Shown here: in pieces, positions 8,154-16,685 of the stretch | Layout: each line of letters begins with the position of its first letter | Numbering within the stretch: position 1 is the first letter of the stretch | Assembly (NCBI RefSeq): GCF_020073745.1 | Contig: NZ_JAIRAU010000001.1 | Location: 682,001-746,000, forward strand | DNA length: 64,000 bases | DNA from: Nannocystis pusilla | GTDB lineage: Bacteria; Myxococcota_A; Polyangia; Nannocystales; Nannocystaceae | Reading direction: 5' to 3' | Program-made: the position numbers and the translations under genes | Notes under the pieces: generated by a model | Database searches by the model: none | Told to the model about the DNA's origin: nothing | Seen by the model: only the letters and a program-made list of their open reading frames with translations

Positions 8154-9797
8154 ATGTCCAAATCACGCCTTGGCATTCTCACCTGCTCTGCGTCCCTCGT
8201 CTTCGGTCTCGCGGCATGCCAAAAGGAGGAGCCCGAGCCGCTGCCCGAGCAGCCGCTGCTGGCCCCCGGCGCGGCGTGCGACCCCAGCGTCCTGCCGGTC
8301 GATCAGACGCCCGACGAGGAGGACGACAGGGACCCGCAGCCGATCTGCGCGCCCGGGCTGGCGTGCGAGCCGCGGGCGGAGGGCGACGATTACGTGTGCG
8401 GCACTGCGCTGTCGATCCGCGGCCGCGTCACCGACTCGGCCAGCGGACTCGGCGTCGAGGGCGCGCTGGTGGCGGCCCTCAACGAGCTCGGCGAGCCGGT
8501 GACCGACGTGGTCGCCAGCGACGCCTGCGGTGATTACATCCTGCCGGTGAGCGTGCGGCGCAACGCCGACGGCAGCTACGCGGAGTCGTTGAAGTGGACC
8601 CTGGCGGTCAGCGCGAGCGACTATCAGCCGTTCCCGACCGGGTTGCGGCCGGCGCTGCCGATCGACCTGTCCGACGCCGAGCCGGCCCCGGCCGAGGCAG
8701 CCGACGAGGCCGATACCGGCAGCAGCGACGACGGCGAGACCTACGAAGCGGAGATGGTCAACAACGCTGCGACCAATGTCGCCCTCATCTCGCTGGGAGC
8801 GGACGCGCAGGGGGCGACGATCTCGGGCTCGCTGGGCGAAGGCACCGCCGGGACCCTGGTGGTCGCGGAGAGCGGAACGGCGCCCGCGCCCTACGCCATC
8901 GCCGACGCGTCCGGCGCGTACACCCTGTTCAATGTGCCGGCCGGTGCTGTCACGATTCGCGGCTACCGGCAAAATGTCGAGATCGAGCCGGTCGAGGTCA
9001 CGGTCGGCGCGGCCGACATGGCGGACGTCGACCTGCGGGTGCTGACGAACGATCCGGCGCTGCTCGCCACCGTCTCCGGCGATCTCAACATCGTCGACGG
9101 CGGCGAGGGCACGGTGACGAGCGTCGTGCTGGTGCCGGCGAGCGTCTACAACGCCCCCCTGGAGCGCGGACCCGTGCCGCTCGGCCTGCGCGATCCACCG
9201 CCGCCGGCGGCGCCCGACGTGACCGGCGCTTTCTCGCTGACCGGCGTCCCGAGCGGCACCTACAAGGTGCTCGTCGCCTTCGAGAACGACCAGCTCGTGC
9301 GAGATCCGGACGAGGGCATCGCCGGCACGCAGATCCCCGAGATCGTCGTCGAGAGCGGGCAGGTCGTCGCGGTGCCCGACAGCTTCAAGGTGACCGGCGC
9401 GCTCGGGATCGTCGGACCGGGCAAGGAGCGGCCGGAGCCGGTCGAGGCGGTGCCCACGTTCACGTGGATCGATGATTCGAGCGAGGAGGGCTACGACCTG
9501 GTGGTGTTCGACGCGCTCGGCAAGATCGTGTGGCAGACCGAGGTGCCGAGCGGCAACGGCGGCAACGTGACGCTGGAGTACGGCGGCGAGGCGCTCGAGC
9601 CGGGCATGTACTATCAATTCCGGGTGACCTCGTGGCGCCTGGTGCAGGACCAGCGCCGCAACATCTCGCGCTCGGAAGATCTGCGCGGGGTGTTCGTCCA
9701 CGGCGAGGCGCCGCCGCTCGAGGAGTGCACGATCGACGACGAGACCGACAGTGAGTCGAGCAGCGGCGGCGAATCGAGCAGCAGCAGCACGGGTTGA
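8154..9797 (+). CDS. Lipoprotein with carboxypeptidase-regulatory-like (CarboxypepD_reg) repeats
   Basis: 547 residues. Lipobox in LVFGLAACQK (Cys about 22). Three or four Ig-like regulatory modules are visible: IRGRVTDSASGLGVEGALV, a second around ISGSLGEGTAGTLVV...GAYTLFNVPAGAVTIRGY, and a third ending GAFSLTGVPSGTYKVLV. A final fibronectin-like segment (PTFTWIDDSSEEGYDLVVFDALG) is followed by a poly-Ser tail. These modules are structural and typical of outer-membrane proteins. The start ATG is embedded in a GACATGTCC half-palindrome. The 547-residue length and acidic character are ordinary for such proteins. Confidence 0.8.
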   Translation: MSKSRLGILTCSASLVFGLAACQKEEPEPLPEQPLLAPGAACDPSVLPVDQTPDEEDDRDPQPICAPGLACEPRAEGDDYVCGTALSIRGRVTDSASGLGVEGALVAALNELGEPVTDVVASDACGDYILPVSVRRNADGSYAESLKWTLAVSASDYQPFPTGLRPALPIDLSDAEPAPAEAADEADTGSSDDGETYEAEMVNNAATNVALISLGADAQGATISGSLGEGTAGTLVVAESGTAPAPYAIADASGAYTLFNVPAGAVTIRGYRQNVEIEPVEVTVGAADMADVDLRVLTNDPALLATVSGDLNIVDGGEGTVTSVVLVPASVYNAPLERGPVPLGLRDPPPPAAPDVTGAFSLTGVPSGTYKVLVAFENDQLVRDPDEGIAGTQIPEIVVESGQVVAVPDSFKVTGALGIVGPGKERPEPVEAVPTFTWIDDSSEEGYDLVVFDALGKIVWQTEVPSGNGGNVTLEYGGEALEPGMYYQFRVTSWRLVQDQRRNISRSEDLRGVFVHGEAPPLEECTIDDETDSESSSGGESSSSSTG

Positions 9798-9941
9798 GCG
9801 TGGGCGCTCGCGGTGAGGTGTGGCCGGCGAGGTGCGCGGTCGAGCTCGCTCGCACGGTCGCCCTCGCGCGAGGGAGGCCCCGACGCGCAAGCGCGTGCGC
9901 GGCTGGCAAGCGGGGCGGTTTTCTCATAAACCATCGGCGCC

Positions 9942-10754
9942 ATGCGTCCTCGCTCGCTCGTCCTGTCCTGTCTCGTCGCGACCTTCGCCTGCAGCCCCGA
10001 GGAGGATGAGGCGCCCGCCGTCGAGGTGCGCGAGGGCACCGAGCTGCCGGAAGGGATCGAGCCGGCGTCGCTCGAGTTCCACGACGACTGGACGATCGTC
10101 AAGAGCGGCGGTCCGCTGGTCGCAGGCAACAGCGTCGAGGTCGTCTACGACGTCGACCGTCTGACGCAGTGCCGCGGCGAGCAGAACGGCCAGCCGGCGT
10201 GGTCGATCACCGGGTATCACCAGCTCGACGGCGGCGCGCCCGGCAGCTTCGAGGCGGGCGGTCACTCGCCGTCGCAGGGCACCGAGCCGCCGACTTTCAC
10301 GCTCGAGGACTCGGGCGATCTGGCGCTGTGGTTCCACAACACGAGCGTGTGGGGCTGCTCGGCCTACGACTCCGACTTCGGGGCGAACTGGCACTTCGAG
10401 GTCGGCGCGAGCCTGTCCTTCAAGGCAGGTTGGACCACCGAGACGCTCGGCACCCCGCGCGCCGGGGCGCCGCTGGTGATCGCCTACGACCCGGCGCGCC
10501 TGCCCGACTGCCGCGCCACCAAGTACGGCCACGACGCCTGGAACATCAGGGTCCACTACCGCTTCGACGGCGGACCGGCGCAGTACGCCCTCGTGACCGC
10601 GGCCTCGGGCAACGTCCAGGTCCCCGCGCCGGCGGTGCTCGACGTGCCCGCGGGCGCCGGCGAGGTCGAGCTGTGGTTCGAGAACCAGGACTACTACGGT
10701 TGCAAAGCCTGGGACTCGCTGTTCGGGGCCAACTATCACTTCGAGCTCGAGTGA
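9942..10754 (+). CDS. DUF6209-like two-repeat secreted protein
   Basis: 270 residues with a lipoprotein-type signal (LSCLVATFAC, Cys about 17). Two ~115-residue repeats follow, each with the pattern FxxxW ... G.PLV.G..V.V.YD..RL..CR ... W.I..YH...GG ... P..L..PA.. ...LWF.N....GC.A.DS.FGANYHFE. This matches the DUF6209 family as I recall it; no function is known. The second repeat is the better conserved one. A degenerate 6-4-6 palindrome is embedded in frame at 10413-10428 (LSFKAGW). It is convergent with the aspartyl protease gene. Confidence 0.75.
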   Translation: MRPRSLVLSCLVATFACSPEEDEAPAVEVREGTELPEGIEPASLEFHDDWTIVKSGGPLVAGNSVEVVYDVDRLTQCRGEQNGQPAWSITGYHQLDGGAPGSFEAGGHSPSQGTEPPTFTLEDSGDLALWFHNTSVWGCSAYDSDFGANWHFEVGASLSFKAGWTTETLGTPRAGAPLVIAYDPARLPDCRATKYGHDAWNIRVHYRFDGGPAQYALVTAASGNVQVPAPAVLDVPAGAGEVELWFENQDYYGCKAWDSLFGANYHFELE

Positions 10755-10778
10755 GCGGCAGCCCTTCGAGCGAGCGCT

Positions 10779-11726
10779 TCAGTCGGGCGCTTGCCACACT
10801 TTCTTCTGGCCGTAGTCGATCGCGAAGCGCTTGCCGCGGAGCCAGTCCATCCCCAGCACGGCCAGGGGCGCCTCGGGGTCGCCCAGGCGCTGGAACACGG
10901 GCAGATCGGCGACATGGACGGGCTGGTCGGTCCAGCGCCAGGCGCCGACTCGGGCGTCGCCGATGCGGGCCAGCAAGAGCGGCGTCGGGCGTCCGTCGAT
11001 GCCGGTGATCTCGCCGTCGACCGGCAAGGCCGCGTCACCGGCGCCCAGGCCGAGGGCCGCGGCGAACACGGGGTTGAGGATGGTCTGCTGCATTCCCGTG
11101 TCGATCAGGGCGTAGCCGTTTCTGCCGTTCAGGGTGATCGGCGCCAGGACCTTCCACGGCCTCATCCAGTCGACCTCCAGCGGCCGCCAGCAGGGGGCCG
11201 CGCCGGACAACGCGCCGGATGGCGAGACCGACACGCTCATGCCTGCGAGGTCCCACACCGCGAGCCGATCGCCGAACAGATCGATCCCGCCCAGGCCCGA
11301 GACGCGATGGCTCTCGAACTCCGGCGCGGGCAGCTCGGCGATGGTCGCGTCTCGCAGGCGCAGCGGCCCAGCATCGACAGCGGCGACCTTGCGCAGGCGA
11401 ACTTCGACGGACCCGCCGATGCCCTCGGCCTGCTCCATCGCCGTGTCGCGCGGCAGGTTCGCCCGCTTCACGGCGTCCGCGTCGAGCGTGGTCCCGCTGG
11501 CGGCGGTGTCGAGGACGAGGTGGAAGGGGCCGGCGCCGTCGACGGTGACGGTGACGATCGGGCTGGACCCGTCGCCCCTCTGCAGGGCGAGCCGTTCTCC
11601 GTCCGGGGCCGCGCAGGCCGGCGAAGCGGCGGGGGCCGTTTCGCCCCCGGTGCGCGGAGCGCAGCCTCCCGACGCCAGGACGCCGGCCAGGGAGATGAAG
11701 AGACTCGGTCCACTACGGCGCTTCAT
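10779..11726 (-). CDS. Two-lobed retropepsin-like aspartyl protease, lipoprotein
   Basis: 315 residues. Signal peptide with lipobox (LAGVLASGGC). The first aspartyl-protease lobe has LVLDTAASGTTLD, a DTA variant of the usual DTG; the second has ALIDTGMQQTILN with a canonical DTG. Each lobe is followed by a Leu/Gly-rich flap region (GLGGIDLFGDRLAVWD and LAVLGMDWLRGKRFAIDY). It is therefore a tandem retropepsin-like pair, probably periplasmic or surface-bound. The first-lobe Ala in place of Gly may lower activity. It converges on the DUF6209 gene, with 24 bases between stops. Confidence 0.78.
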   Translation of the reverse strand: MKRRSGPSLFISLAGVLASGGCAPRTGGETAPAASPACAAPDGERLALQRGDGSSPIVTVTVDGAGPFHLVLDTAASGTTLDADAVKRANLPRDTAMEQAEGIGGSVEVRLRKVAAVDAGPLRLRDATIAELPAPEFESHRVSGLGGIDLFGDRLAVWDLAGMSVSVSPSGALSGAAPCWRPLEVDWMRPWKVLAPITLNGRNGYALIDTGMQQTILNPVFAAALGLGAGDAALPVDGEITGIDGRPTPLLLARIGDARVGAWRWTDQPVHVADLPVFQRLGDPEAPLAVLGMDWLRGKRFAIDYGQKKVWQAPD

Positions 11727-11923
11727 GGCTGACCTTCGCGGACGGAATCGCCGCACCGCGACCTCCAGGCTGTTGCAGCGACAGGCGGAGCGGCGGCATG
11801 GGAGCGCCGTCGCGGACGCCCGGCGCTGGCAGGGCAGCAGGGGGTGCAGGTCTCGCACGCGCGGGACAGTACCACGAGTCGGGCCCGTCGGTACCGCCAG
11901 CAAGGCCGACCGCGCTTGACATC

Positions 11924-11939
11924 AGTTTCCGCGGAAACT
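11924..11939. promoter_or_regulatory. 16-bp perfect palindrome upstream of the MarR gene
   Basis: AGTTTCCGCGGAAACT lies 14 bases before the MarR start. Just before it is CTTGACAT, which could be a -35 element, so the palindrome would cover the -10/-35 spacer. Position and symmetry fit autorepression by the MarR protein; this is inference. Confidence 0.55.
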
Positions 11940-11953
11940 AGCATGCCCGGGCG

Positions 11954-12424
11954 ATGTCGTCGCGCCCGCCGCACGAGCCGGTCAGCGAGCTCGAGGATCA
12001 CCTCGGCTACTGGCTGCGGTTCGTGTCCAACCACGTCTCGCAGGCGTTTCGCGCCAAGGTCGAGGCGGAGGGCGTCGCGGTGTCGGAGTGGGTCGTGTTG
12101 CGCGAGTTGTACCGGCTCGGCAGCGGCTCGCCGGGCGCGCTGGTGCGGTCGCTCGGGATGACGAAGGGGGCGGTCTCGAAGCTGGTCGACCGCCTCGAGC
12201 AGAAGGGCCTCGTGACCCGCGCGGTGTCCGACGTCGACCGGCGGCAGCAGACCGTCGCGCTGACGCCCGGGGGCCGGGCCCTGGTGCCGCGGCTGGCCCG
12301 TCTGGCCGACAGCAACGACCACGAGTTCTTCGGCCACCTGGCCGAGCCGGCCCGCGCCGAGCTCCTGCGATTGTTGCAGGCGATCGCGCGGCACCACCAC
12401 CTCAAGGCCGCCCCGATCGATTAG
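11954..12424 (+). CDS. MarR-family transcriptional regulator
   Basis: 156 residues, the usual MarR length. The winged helix is clear: VSEWVVLRELYRLG, then GALVRSLGMTKGAVSKLVDRLEQKGLVTR and the wing VSDVDRRQQTVALTPGG. MarR dimers bind palindromes and are often released by phenolic ligands. Directly downstream (16 bases) lies the DUF1398-SnoaL gene, so the pair is probably one operon and the fusion protein a likely target. A 16-bp palindrome precedes the start. Confidence 0.9.
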   Translation: MSSRPPHEPVSELEDHLGYWLRFVSNHVSQAFRAKVEAEGVAVSEWVVLRELYRLGSGSPGALVRSLGMTKGAVSKLVDRLEQKGLVTRAVSDVDRRQQTVALTPGGRALVPRLARLADSNDHEFFGHLAEPARAELLRLLQAIARHHHLKAAPID

Positions 12425-12440
12425 GGCGCGAGGAGCGAGC

Positions 12441-13232
12441 ATGAGCGACGAACAGGCGATTGCGACGATCGAGGACTGCGCGCGGCAGAGCCACGCTGGG
12501 ACGATGAATTTCGCGACGGTGATCGAGCGGCTGACCGCGGTCGGGGTCGAGTCGTACCACGTCGATTACCGCGGCGGGCTGGCGACATACTACCGCACCT
12601 CCGGCCCGGCCCACGCCGTGGCGATGCAATTCACGGAGCCGCCGATCGCGGAGGCGTTCGCGGCCGAGGGCGTGCGCGAGGCGGTCCGCGGGGCCCAGGA
12701 GGCCGTGGTGCACTACCCGGAGTTCGTCCGCCGCACGCGCGCGGCCGGCTGCGTCGGCTACGACGTGTGGATCGCCGGGCGCCACGTCGTCTACCACGGG
12801 CGCCGCGGCGAGCGGCACGTCGAGTGGTTCCCGGGCGCGGCGGCGCCGTCGCGCGAGCCGGTGGAGGTGGTGAAGCAGGTGTATTCCGCGTTCGGGCGCC
12901 GCGACCTGGCGGCGGCGGTGGCCCTGTTCGCGCCCGATGTGCAGATCGATCAATCGCCGGAGGTGCCGTGGGGCGGCCACTACGAGGGCCACGAGGGCGC
13001 GCACGAGTTCTTCGCCCGGCTCACGCGCAGGCTCGACTCGACGCTGGTGTTCGAGCGCTTCATCGACGCCGGAGAGCACGTGGTGGCGATCGCCCGCACG
13101 CAGGGAGCCGAGCGCGCCCACGGCCGCCGCTACGACGTGCCGGTTGCCCACGTGTGGCAGGTGCGAGATGGCAAGGTGGCGCGGGTGCTGTTCTGCATCG
13201 ACAACCCGACGATGCTCGCGGCCCTGTCCTGA
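12441..13232 (+). CDS. DUF1398 - SnoaL-like fusion protein
   Basis: 263 residues in two parts. Residues 1-130 resemble DUF1398 (YbcV-like): the pattern TMNFATVIERLTAVGVESYHVDYRGGLATYY and the end AGCVGYDVWIAGRHVVYHGRRGERHVEWFP are characteristic. Residues 140-263 are a SnoaL-like/NTF2-fold domain: VVKQVYSAFGRRDLAAAVALFAPDV, then HYEGHEGAHEFFARL, with a C-terminal VAHVWQVRDGKVARVLFCID. NTF2-fold domains bind small hydrophobic ligands; several are isomerases or hydrolases. It sits in a presumed operon with MarR. A 6-4-6 palindrome spans the stop codon (13224-13239). Confidence 0.8.
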   Translation: MSDEQAIATIEDCARQSHAGTMNFATVIERLTAVGVESYHVDYRGGLATYYRTSGPAHAVAMQFTEPPIAEAFAAEGVREAVRGAQEAVVHYPEFVRRTRAAGCVGYDVWIAGRHVVYHGRRGERHVEWFPGAAAPSREPVEVVKQVYSAFGRRDLAAAVALFAPDVQIDQSPEVPWGGHYEGHEGAHEFFARLTRRLDSTLVFERFIDAGEHVVAIARTQGAERAHGRRYDVPVAHVWQVRDGKVARVLFCIDNPTMLAALS

Positions 13233-13239
13233 CGGACAT
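13224..13239. repeat. 6-4-6 dispersed palindrome over a stop codon
   Basis: CTGTCC-tgac-GGACAT; the TGA stop of the preceding gene is in the loop. An AT-rich stretch follows before the convergent FG-GAP gene, so it could act as a terminator. Confidence 0.7.
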
Positions 13240-13252
13240 GTCATTTCATAAA

Positions 13253-14386
13253 TTATAAGAACGTCGAGGCGAGGTAGACGGCGACGCGCGCGGGGTAGCC
13301 GGTGGCGCGCACGACGAGGTCGGCGCGGCCGTCGCCGTCGACGTCGCCGAGCTCGAGGCGGTCGAAGTCGTAGCCCTCGTGGGTGACCGCCTCGGCCCAG
13401 CCGCCCGGGAGCGAGCGGTAGTGCTGGAACCGCCAGGCGTTGTTCGGGATGTCGCTGGCGACGTCGGCCCGGCCGTCGCCGTCGATGTCGCCGACGTCGA
13501 GCAGCGAGAACTGCCAGACCTGCGCGACCTCCGGCTCGCCGAAGCCGCCGGCGCCGTCACCGGCGTGGACGTAGATCTGCGGCGGGTAGCCGGCGCTGGC
13601 GGTGACGACGTCGATGCGCCCGTCGCCGTCGACGTCGCCGCTGCGCAGCTGCTCGTAGGCCCACGGCTGGGCCTCGAAGAGCGGCGCGTCGGCGATGCCC
13701 GCCGGTGTGCCGGGCCACACCTGCAGCCACGGATAGGCGCTGTCGCCGTCGCCGAGCACGAGGTCGGCCCGGCCGTCGCCGGTCAGGTCGGCGGCGTGCA
13801 TGTGCGTGGACTCGAACAGGTCGGTGGTGCCCAGCTCGGTGAAGCCGAACGCGGGGTCGCCGGCGTACACGGTGACGCGCGGCGGAAAACCTGTCCCATA
13901 GGCCAGGACGTCGCTGCGGCCGTCGCCGTCGACGTCGCCGAGGACGAACCGCGAGAATTCGAAGAGCGGGGTCACGACCGCCGCCTCGCGGTCGACGAAG
14001 CTGCCGTCGCCGAGGCCGGGGTAGACGTCGATGCGCGGCGGGTAACCTGTCCCCGAGGTCACGAGGTCGAGGCGCCCGTCGCCGTCGACGTCGCCGAGGT
14101 CCATGGCCGTGAAATCCCACACCTCGGTGAGGATCGGCTCGAGGCGGTCGTCGTCGGGCGGCCAGCCGGTCGTCGGCGGCTCGCTGCCGGTGGACGAGCT
14201 CGTGGTCGCCGCCGGGTCCGCGCCGGTCGTCGGGGCGGCCGCGGTCGTCGGGTCGGCAGCAGGGGCGGTGCTGTCGTCGACCTCGCCGGGGTCGCTCTCG
14301 GTGGCGGTGGGGTCGGGCGAGAGCGGAAAGATGCACGCTGCGTTCGCGGCGAGCAGACACGCGACGAGGCGACGGAGGCGAACCAC
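13253..14386 (-). CDS. FG-GAP/VCBS repeat lipoprotein
   Basis: 377 residues. The start is GTG at 14386, which gives the signal VVRLRRLVACLLAANAAC. An Ala/Thr/Pro/Asp stalk follows to about residue 80. Then come seven or so FG-GAP repeats with the calcium-loop signature GDVDGDGRLDLV / GDVDGDGRSDVL / GDVDGDGRIDVV / GDIDGDGRADVA / GDVDGDGRADLV. Each is followed by a YPPRI- or FPPRV-type strand, giving an integrin-alpha-like propeller. Probably a calcium-stabilised surface protein. Two 6-4-6 palindromes are embedded in frame (13891-13906, 14047-14062), both at the same place in the repeat (GTG[YF]PP). Confidence 0.85.
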   Translation of the reverse strand: MVRLRRLVACLLAANAACIFPLSPDPTATESDPGEVDDSTAPAADPTTAAAPTTGADPAATTSSSTGSEPPTTGWPPDDDRLEPILTEVWDFTAMDLGDVDGDGRLDLVTSGTGYPPRIDVYPGLGDGSFVDREAAVVTPLFEFSRFVLGDVDGDGRSDVLAYGTGFPPRVTVYAGDPAFGFTELGTTDLFESTHMHAADLTGDGRADLVLGDGDSAYPWLQVWPGTPAGIADAPLFEAQPWAYEQLRSGDVDGDGRIDVVTASAGYPPQIYVHAGDGAGGFGEPEVAQVWQFSLLDVGDIDGDGRADVASDIPNNAWRFQHYRSLPGGWAEAVTHEGYDFDRLELGDVDGDGRADLVVRATGYPARVAVYLASTFL

Positions 14387-14447
14387 GGCGTAAGCGTGGC
14401 ACGCCGGCTCGACGCCCGCAAACCATGCGAGCGCCGAGCCGGAGCAG

Positions 14448-14463
14448 ATGTCCCGAGAGACAG
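14448..14463. repeat. 6-4-6 dispersed palindrome
   Basis: ATGTCC-cgag-AGACAG in the 101-base gap between the FG-GAP gene and the downstream-placed membrane-protein gene. Confidence 0.65.
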
Positions 14464-14487
14464 GTGTGAGCGCGCTCCGGACGAGCT

Positions 14488-15252
14488 CTAGAAATAGAAC
14501 GTGAGGCCGAGCTGACCGCCGGCGGCCATCATCGCGCGGGCGACCACCTGCACCGATTGACGGGTGATGTCGGGGCCGATGGCGAACACGCCCTGGCCGT
14601 AGAGGCTCACGCGGTCGGCGAGGAAGTACTCGATGCCGAGGATCGGTCCGACGCTGAGGTTGACGAGCCAGTTGTCGGGGCCGGGCGCGTCGATGTAGTG
14701 GACGTGAAAGAAGCCGCCGTAGTAAGGGGCGATCCGGCGCCACACGCGGAAGCCCTTGAGCACGGCGATCGAGCCGCTGACGCCGGCGGAGATCTCGGGG
14801 CGGGTGGTGCCCTCGCGCGTGCGATGGGTGAGGCCGGCGCCGAACGAGAACGGCAGGACGACGCGCTTGAACACGCGACGGACGCCGATCTCGGTGAACA
14901 TCAGGCCGTCGGCGAGCGGCTGGTCGCCGAGGCCGGCGACCGACAGCGGACCGAGGCCGCCGAAGATGAAGGTCATGCCCCAGTTGCCCGGCGCCGCGCG
15001 GACCACCGGCTGCGTATCGGGCGGCTTCCCGCCGTCAGGCGCAGGCGTCGGCGCGGGAGCAGGAGCGGCGGGAGTGGAGGTCGCGACCTCGGTCGGCTCG
15101 GGGGTCGCTGCAGGCGGACTGTCTTTCGGGACAGGTTCCTCGGCGACCGGAGCCGCAGCGGGCTCGGCGGTTGGTTGCCAGGCGGCCAGCGCAGTGGTGG
15201 CTTCGGGGACGTAGCAGGAGACGGTGAGGGCCAGGAGGGTCGAGAGGGCCAT
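14488..15252 (-). CDS. Putative outer-membrane beta-barrel protein with Pro/Ala linker
   Basis: 254 residues. N-terminal hydrophobic segment (MALSTLLALTVSC) with a possible lipobox, then an Ala/Pro/Thr-rich linker to about residue 85. The C-terminal ~165 residues show alternating hydrophobic strands and end in a phenylalanine (QLGLTFYF), a common sign of an outer-membrane barrel. Segments such as WGMTFIFGGLGPLSVAGLG, PFSFGAGLTHRTREG and YYGGFFHVHYID fit amphipathic strands. No named family is recognised. A 6-4-6 element (15119-15134) lies in the linker. The gap 15253-15635 between this divergent gene and the next holds no recognisable gene. Confidence 0.6.
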   Translation of the reverse strand: MALSTLLALTVSCYVPEATTALAAWQPTAEPAAAPVAEEPVPKDSPPAATPEPTEVATSTPAAPAPAPTPAPDGGKPPDTQPVVRAAPGNWGMTFIFGGLGPLSVAGLGDQPLADGLMFTEIGVRRVFKRVVLPFSFGAGLTHRTREGTTRPEISAGVSGSIAVLKGFRVWRRIAPYYGGFFHVHYIDAPGPDNWLVNLSVGPILGIEYFLADRVSLYGQGVFAIGPDITRQSVQVVARAMMAAGGQLGLTFYF

Positions 15253-15635
15253 TCTCGGCGATGGTATAGGCCGCGGCGGTCGAGGTGATCGGCCTGCCTG
15301 CGCGGAGCGTGATCGAGTCCGCGCAATTGGGCGGCAATCGACCGTGTGCAGGGCGCGCTCTCGCGCCATTGGTGTGACCGGGGCGACGGGTGTGGGCAGG
15401 GGTTTGCGAGATCTACGGGCGACCGGCCGCTGCCCGGGGTGTGCTGTGCGATCTCCGCGTGAGCCGGGCTCGGCCGTCCGCGGTGGGACTTCGCAGCCGG
15501 CTGGCGGACGGGCCGACGTCGACTGCGCCAATGGCCTCGACCGAGTGATCACGGCTGGGCTCGCTCTGCCACGATTCGCCGCGAGCACGGCGACTGGCCC
15601 GGTGGCGAATCGCGTGCAATTGCATCGGCGATCCC

Positions 15636-16499
15636 ATGAGGCTCACGATGCGACGCACATTCTCCTTCATCCTCGCTCCATTGGCTTTCGCGGCGCCGCT
15701 GCTGTTCGCGTCGGCGGCGACGGCCGCCCCCAGTCTGGCGCCGTGCGGCGAGATCTTCGTCCAGGGCGGCGCCGAGTGTGAGATCTACGTCGGCCCGGTG
15801 TGTGAGGGCATGTGTAAGCCGGTGAGCTTCACGGCGGCCTGCGCGGCCGAGTTGCGAGCGGAGTGCGCGGGGCAGTGCAACGCGTCGGGCAGCGTCGAGT
15901 GCGTCGGCGGCTGCGAGGCGGATTGCCAGGCCCAGTGCGAGGTCGACCCGGGCGAGTTCAACTGCCATCTCGAGTGCCAGGCCGACTGCGCCGCCAACTG
16001 CGACGGGCGCTGCACGGCGGCGGCGAACCACGGGGAGTGCAAGGCGTCGTGCGAGGCGACCTGCTCGGCCGACTGCGACGGGGAGTGCAAGGTGACGCCG
16101 CCGCAGGCCGATTGCGAGGCGAAGTGCCAGGCCGCGTGCACCGGCTCGTGCGACGCGCAGGCCAACATCGACTGCCAGGTCGATTGCCAGGCGGGCGGCT
16201 ATGTCGATTGTCGGGCCGACTACGAGGGCGGCTGCGAGCTGCACTGCCAGCGGCCCGAGGGCGCGCTGTTCTGCGACGGGCAGTTCGTCGACGTCGGCAA
16301 TCAGCTCGAGGCCTGCGTCGATGCGCTGAAGGCGGTGCTCGAGGTCGAGGTCTACGCCGAGGGCTCGGCCGAGTGCGTCGGCAACACCTGCCACGCCGAG
16401 GGCGAGGTCGGGTGCTCGTGCGACGCCGACGGGGCGCCCGGCGGGGCCCTGGCGCTGGTGGGCCTCGGGCTGCTGGCGCGGCGGCGGCGTCGGTCGTGA
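15636..16499 (+). CDS. Cys-rich secreted protein with C-terminal MYXO-CTERM-like sorting tail
   Basis: 287 residues. Signal peptide (FSFILAPLAFAAPLLFASAATAA), then a central domain of short imperfect repeats with paired Cys about every 4 residues (CQADCAANCDGRC, CKASCEATCSADCDGEC, CEAKCQAACTGSC). This looks like a long disulphide-rich rod. The last ~30 residues read CSCDADG-APGGALALVGLGLLARRRRR, i.e. a Cys-containing motif, a hydrophobic helix and an Arg cluster. That is the plan of myxobacterial C-terminal sorting signals. A second ATG at 15648 (MRRTFSF) is an alternative start with a better signal peptide. Confidence 0.82.
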   Translation: MRLTMRRTFSFILAPLAFAAPLLFASAATAAPSLAPCGEIFVQGGAECEIYVGPVCEGMCKPVSFTAACAAELRAECAGQCNASGSVECVGGCEADCQAQCEVDPGEFNCHLECQADCAANCDGRCTAAANHGECKASCEATCSADCDGECKVTPPQADCEAKCQAACTGSCDAQANIDCQVDCQAGGYVDCRADYEGGCELHCQRPEGALFCDGQFVDVGNQLEACVDALKAVLEVEVYAEGSAECVGNTCHAEGEVGCSCDADGAPGGALALVGLGLLARRRRRS

Positions 16500-16685
16500 G
16501 TTCGGCGCGGCGCGCCGCGACATGCGTACGCACCGGGCAGGCCGGTGCGTGAGCGATGCGTTCGCGCGAGCGCGCGAATGTTGATTCACCCGAGAAATCG
16601 GGAATGCGCTCCGGCGCGCCCCTCACAATGGAGGTGATGCGGCGATTCGCTGCAGAGAGCCGCCGCAGGCCGGGGTCGATGCGGC

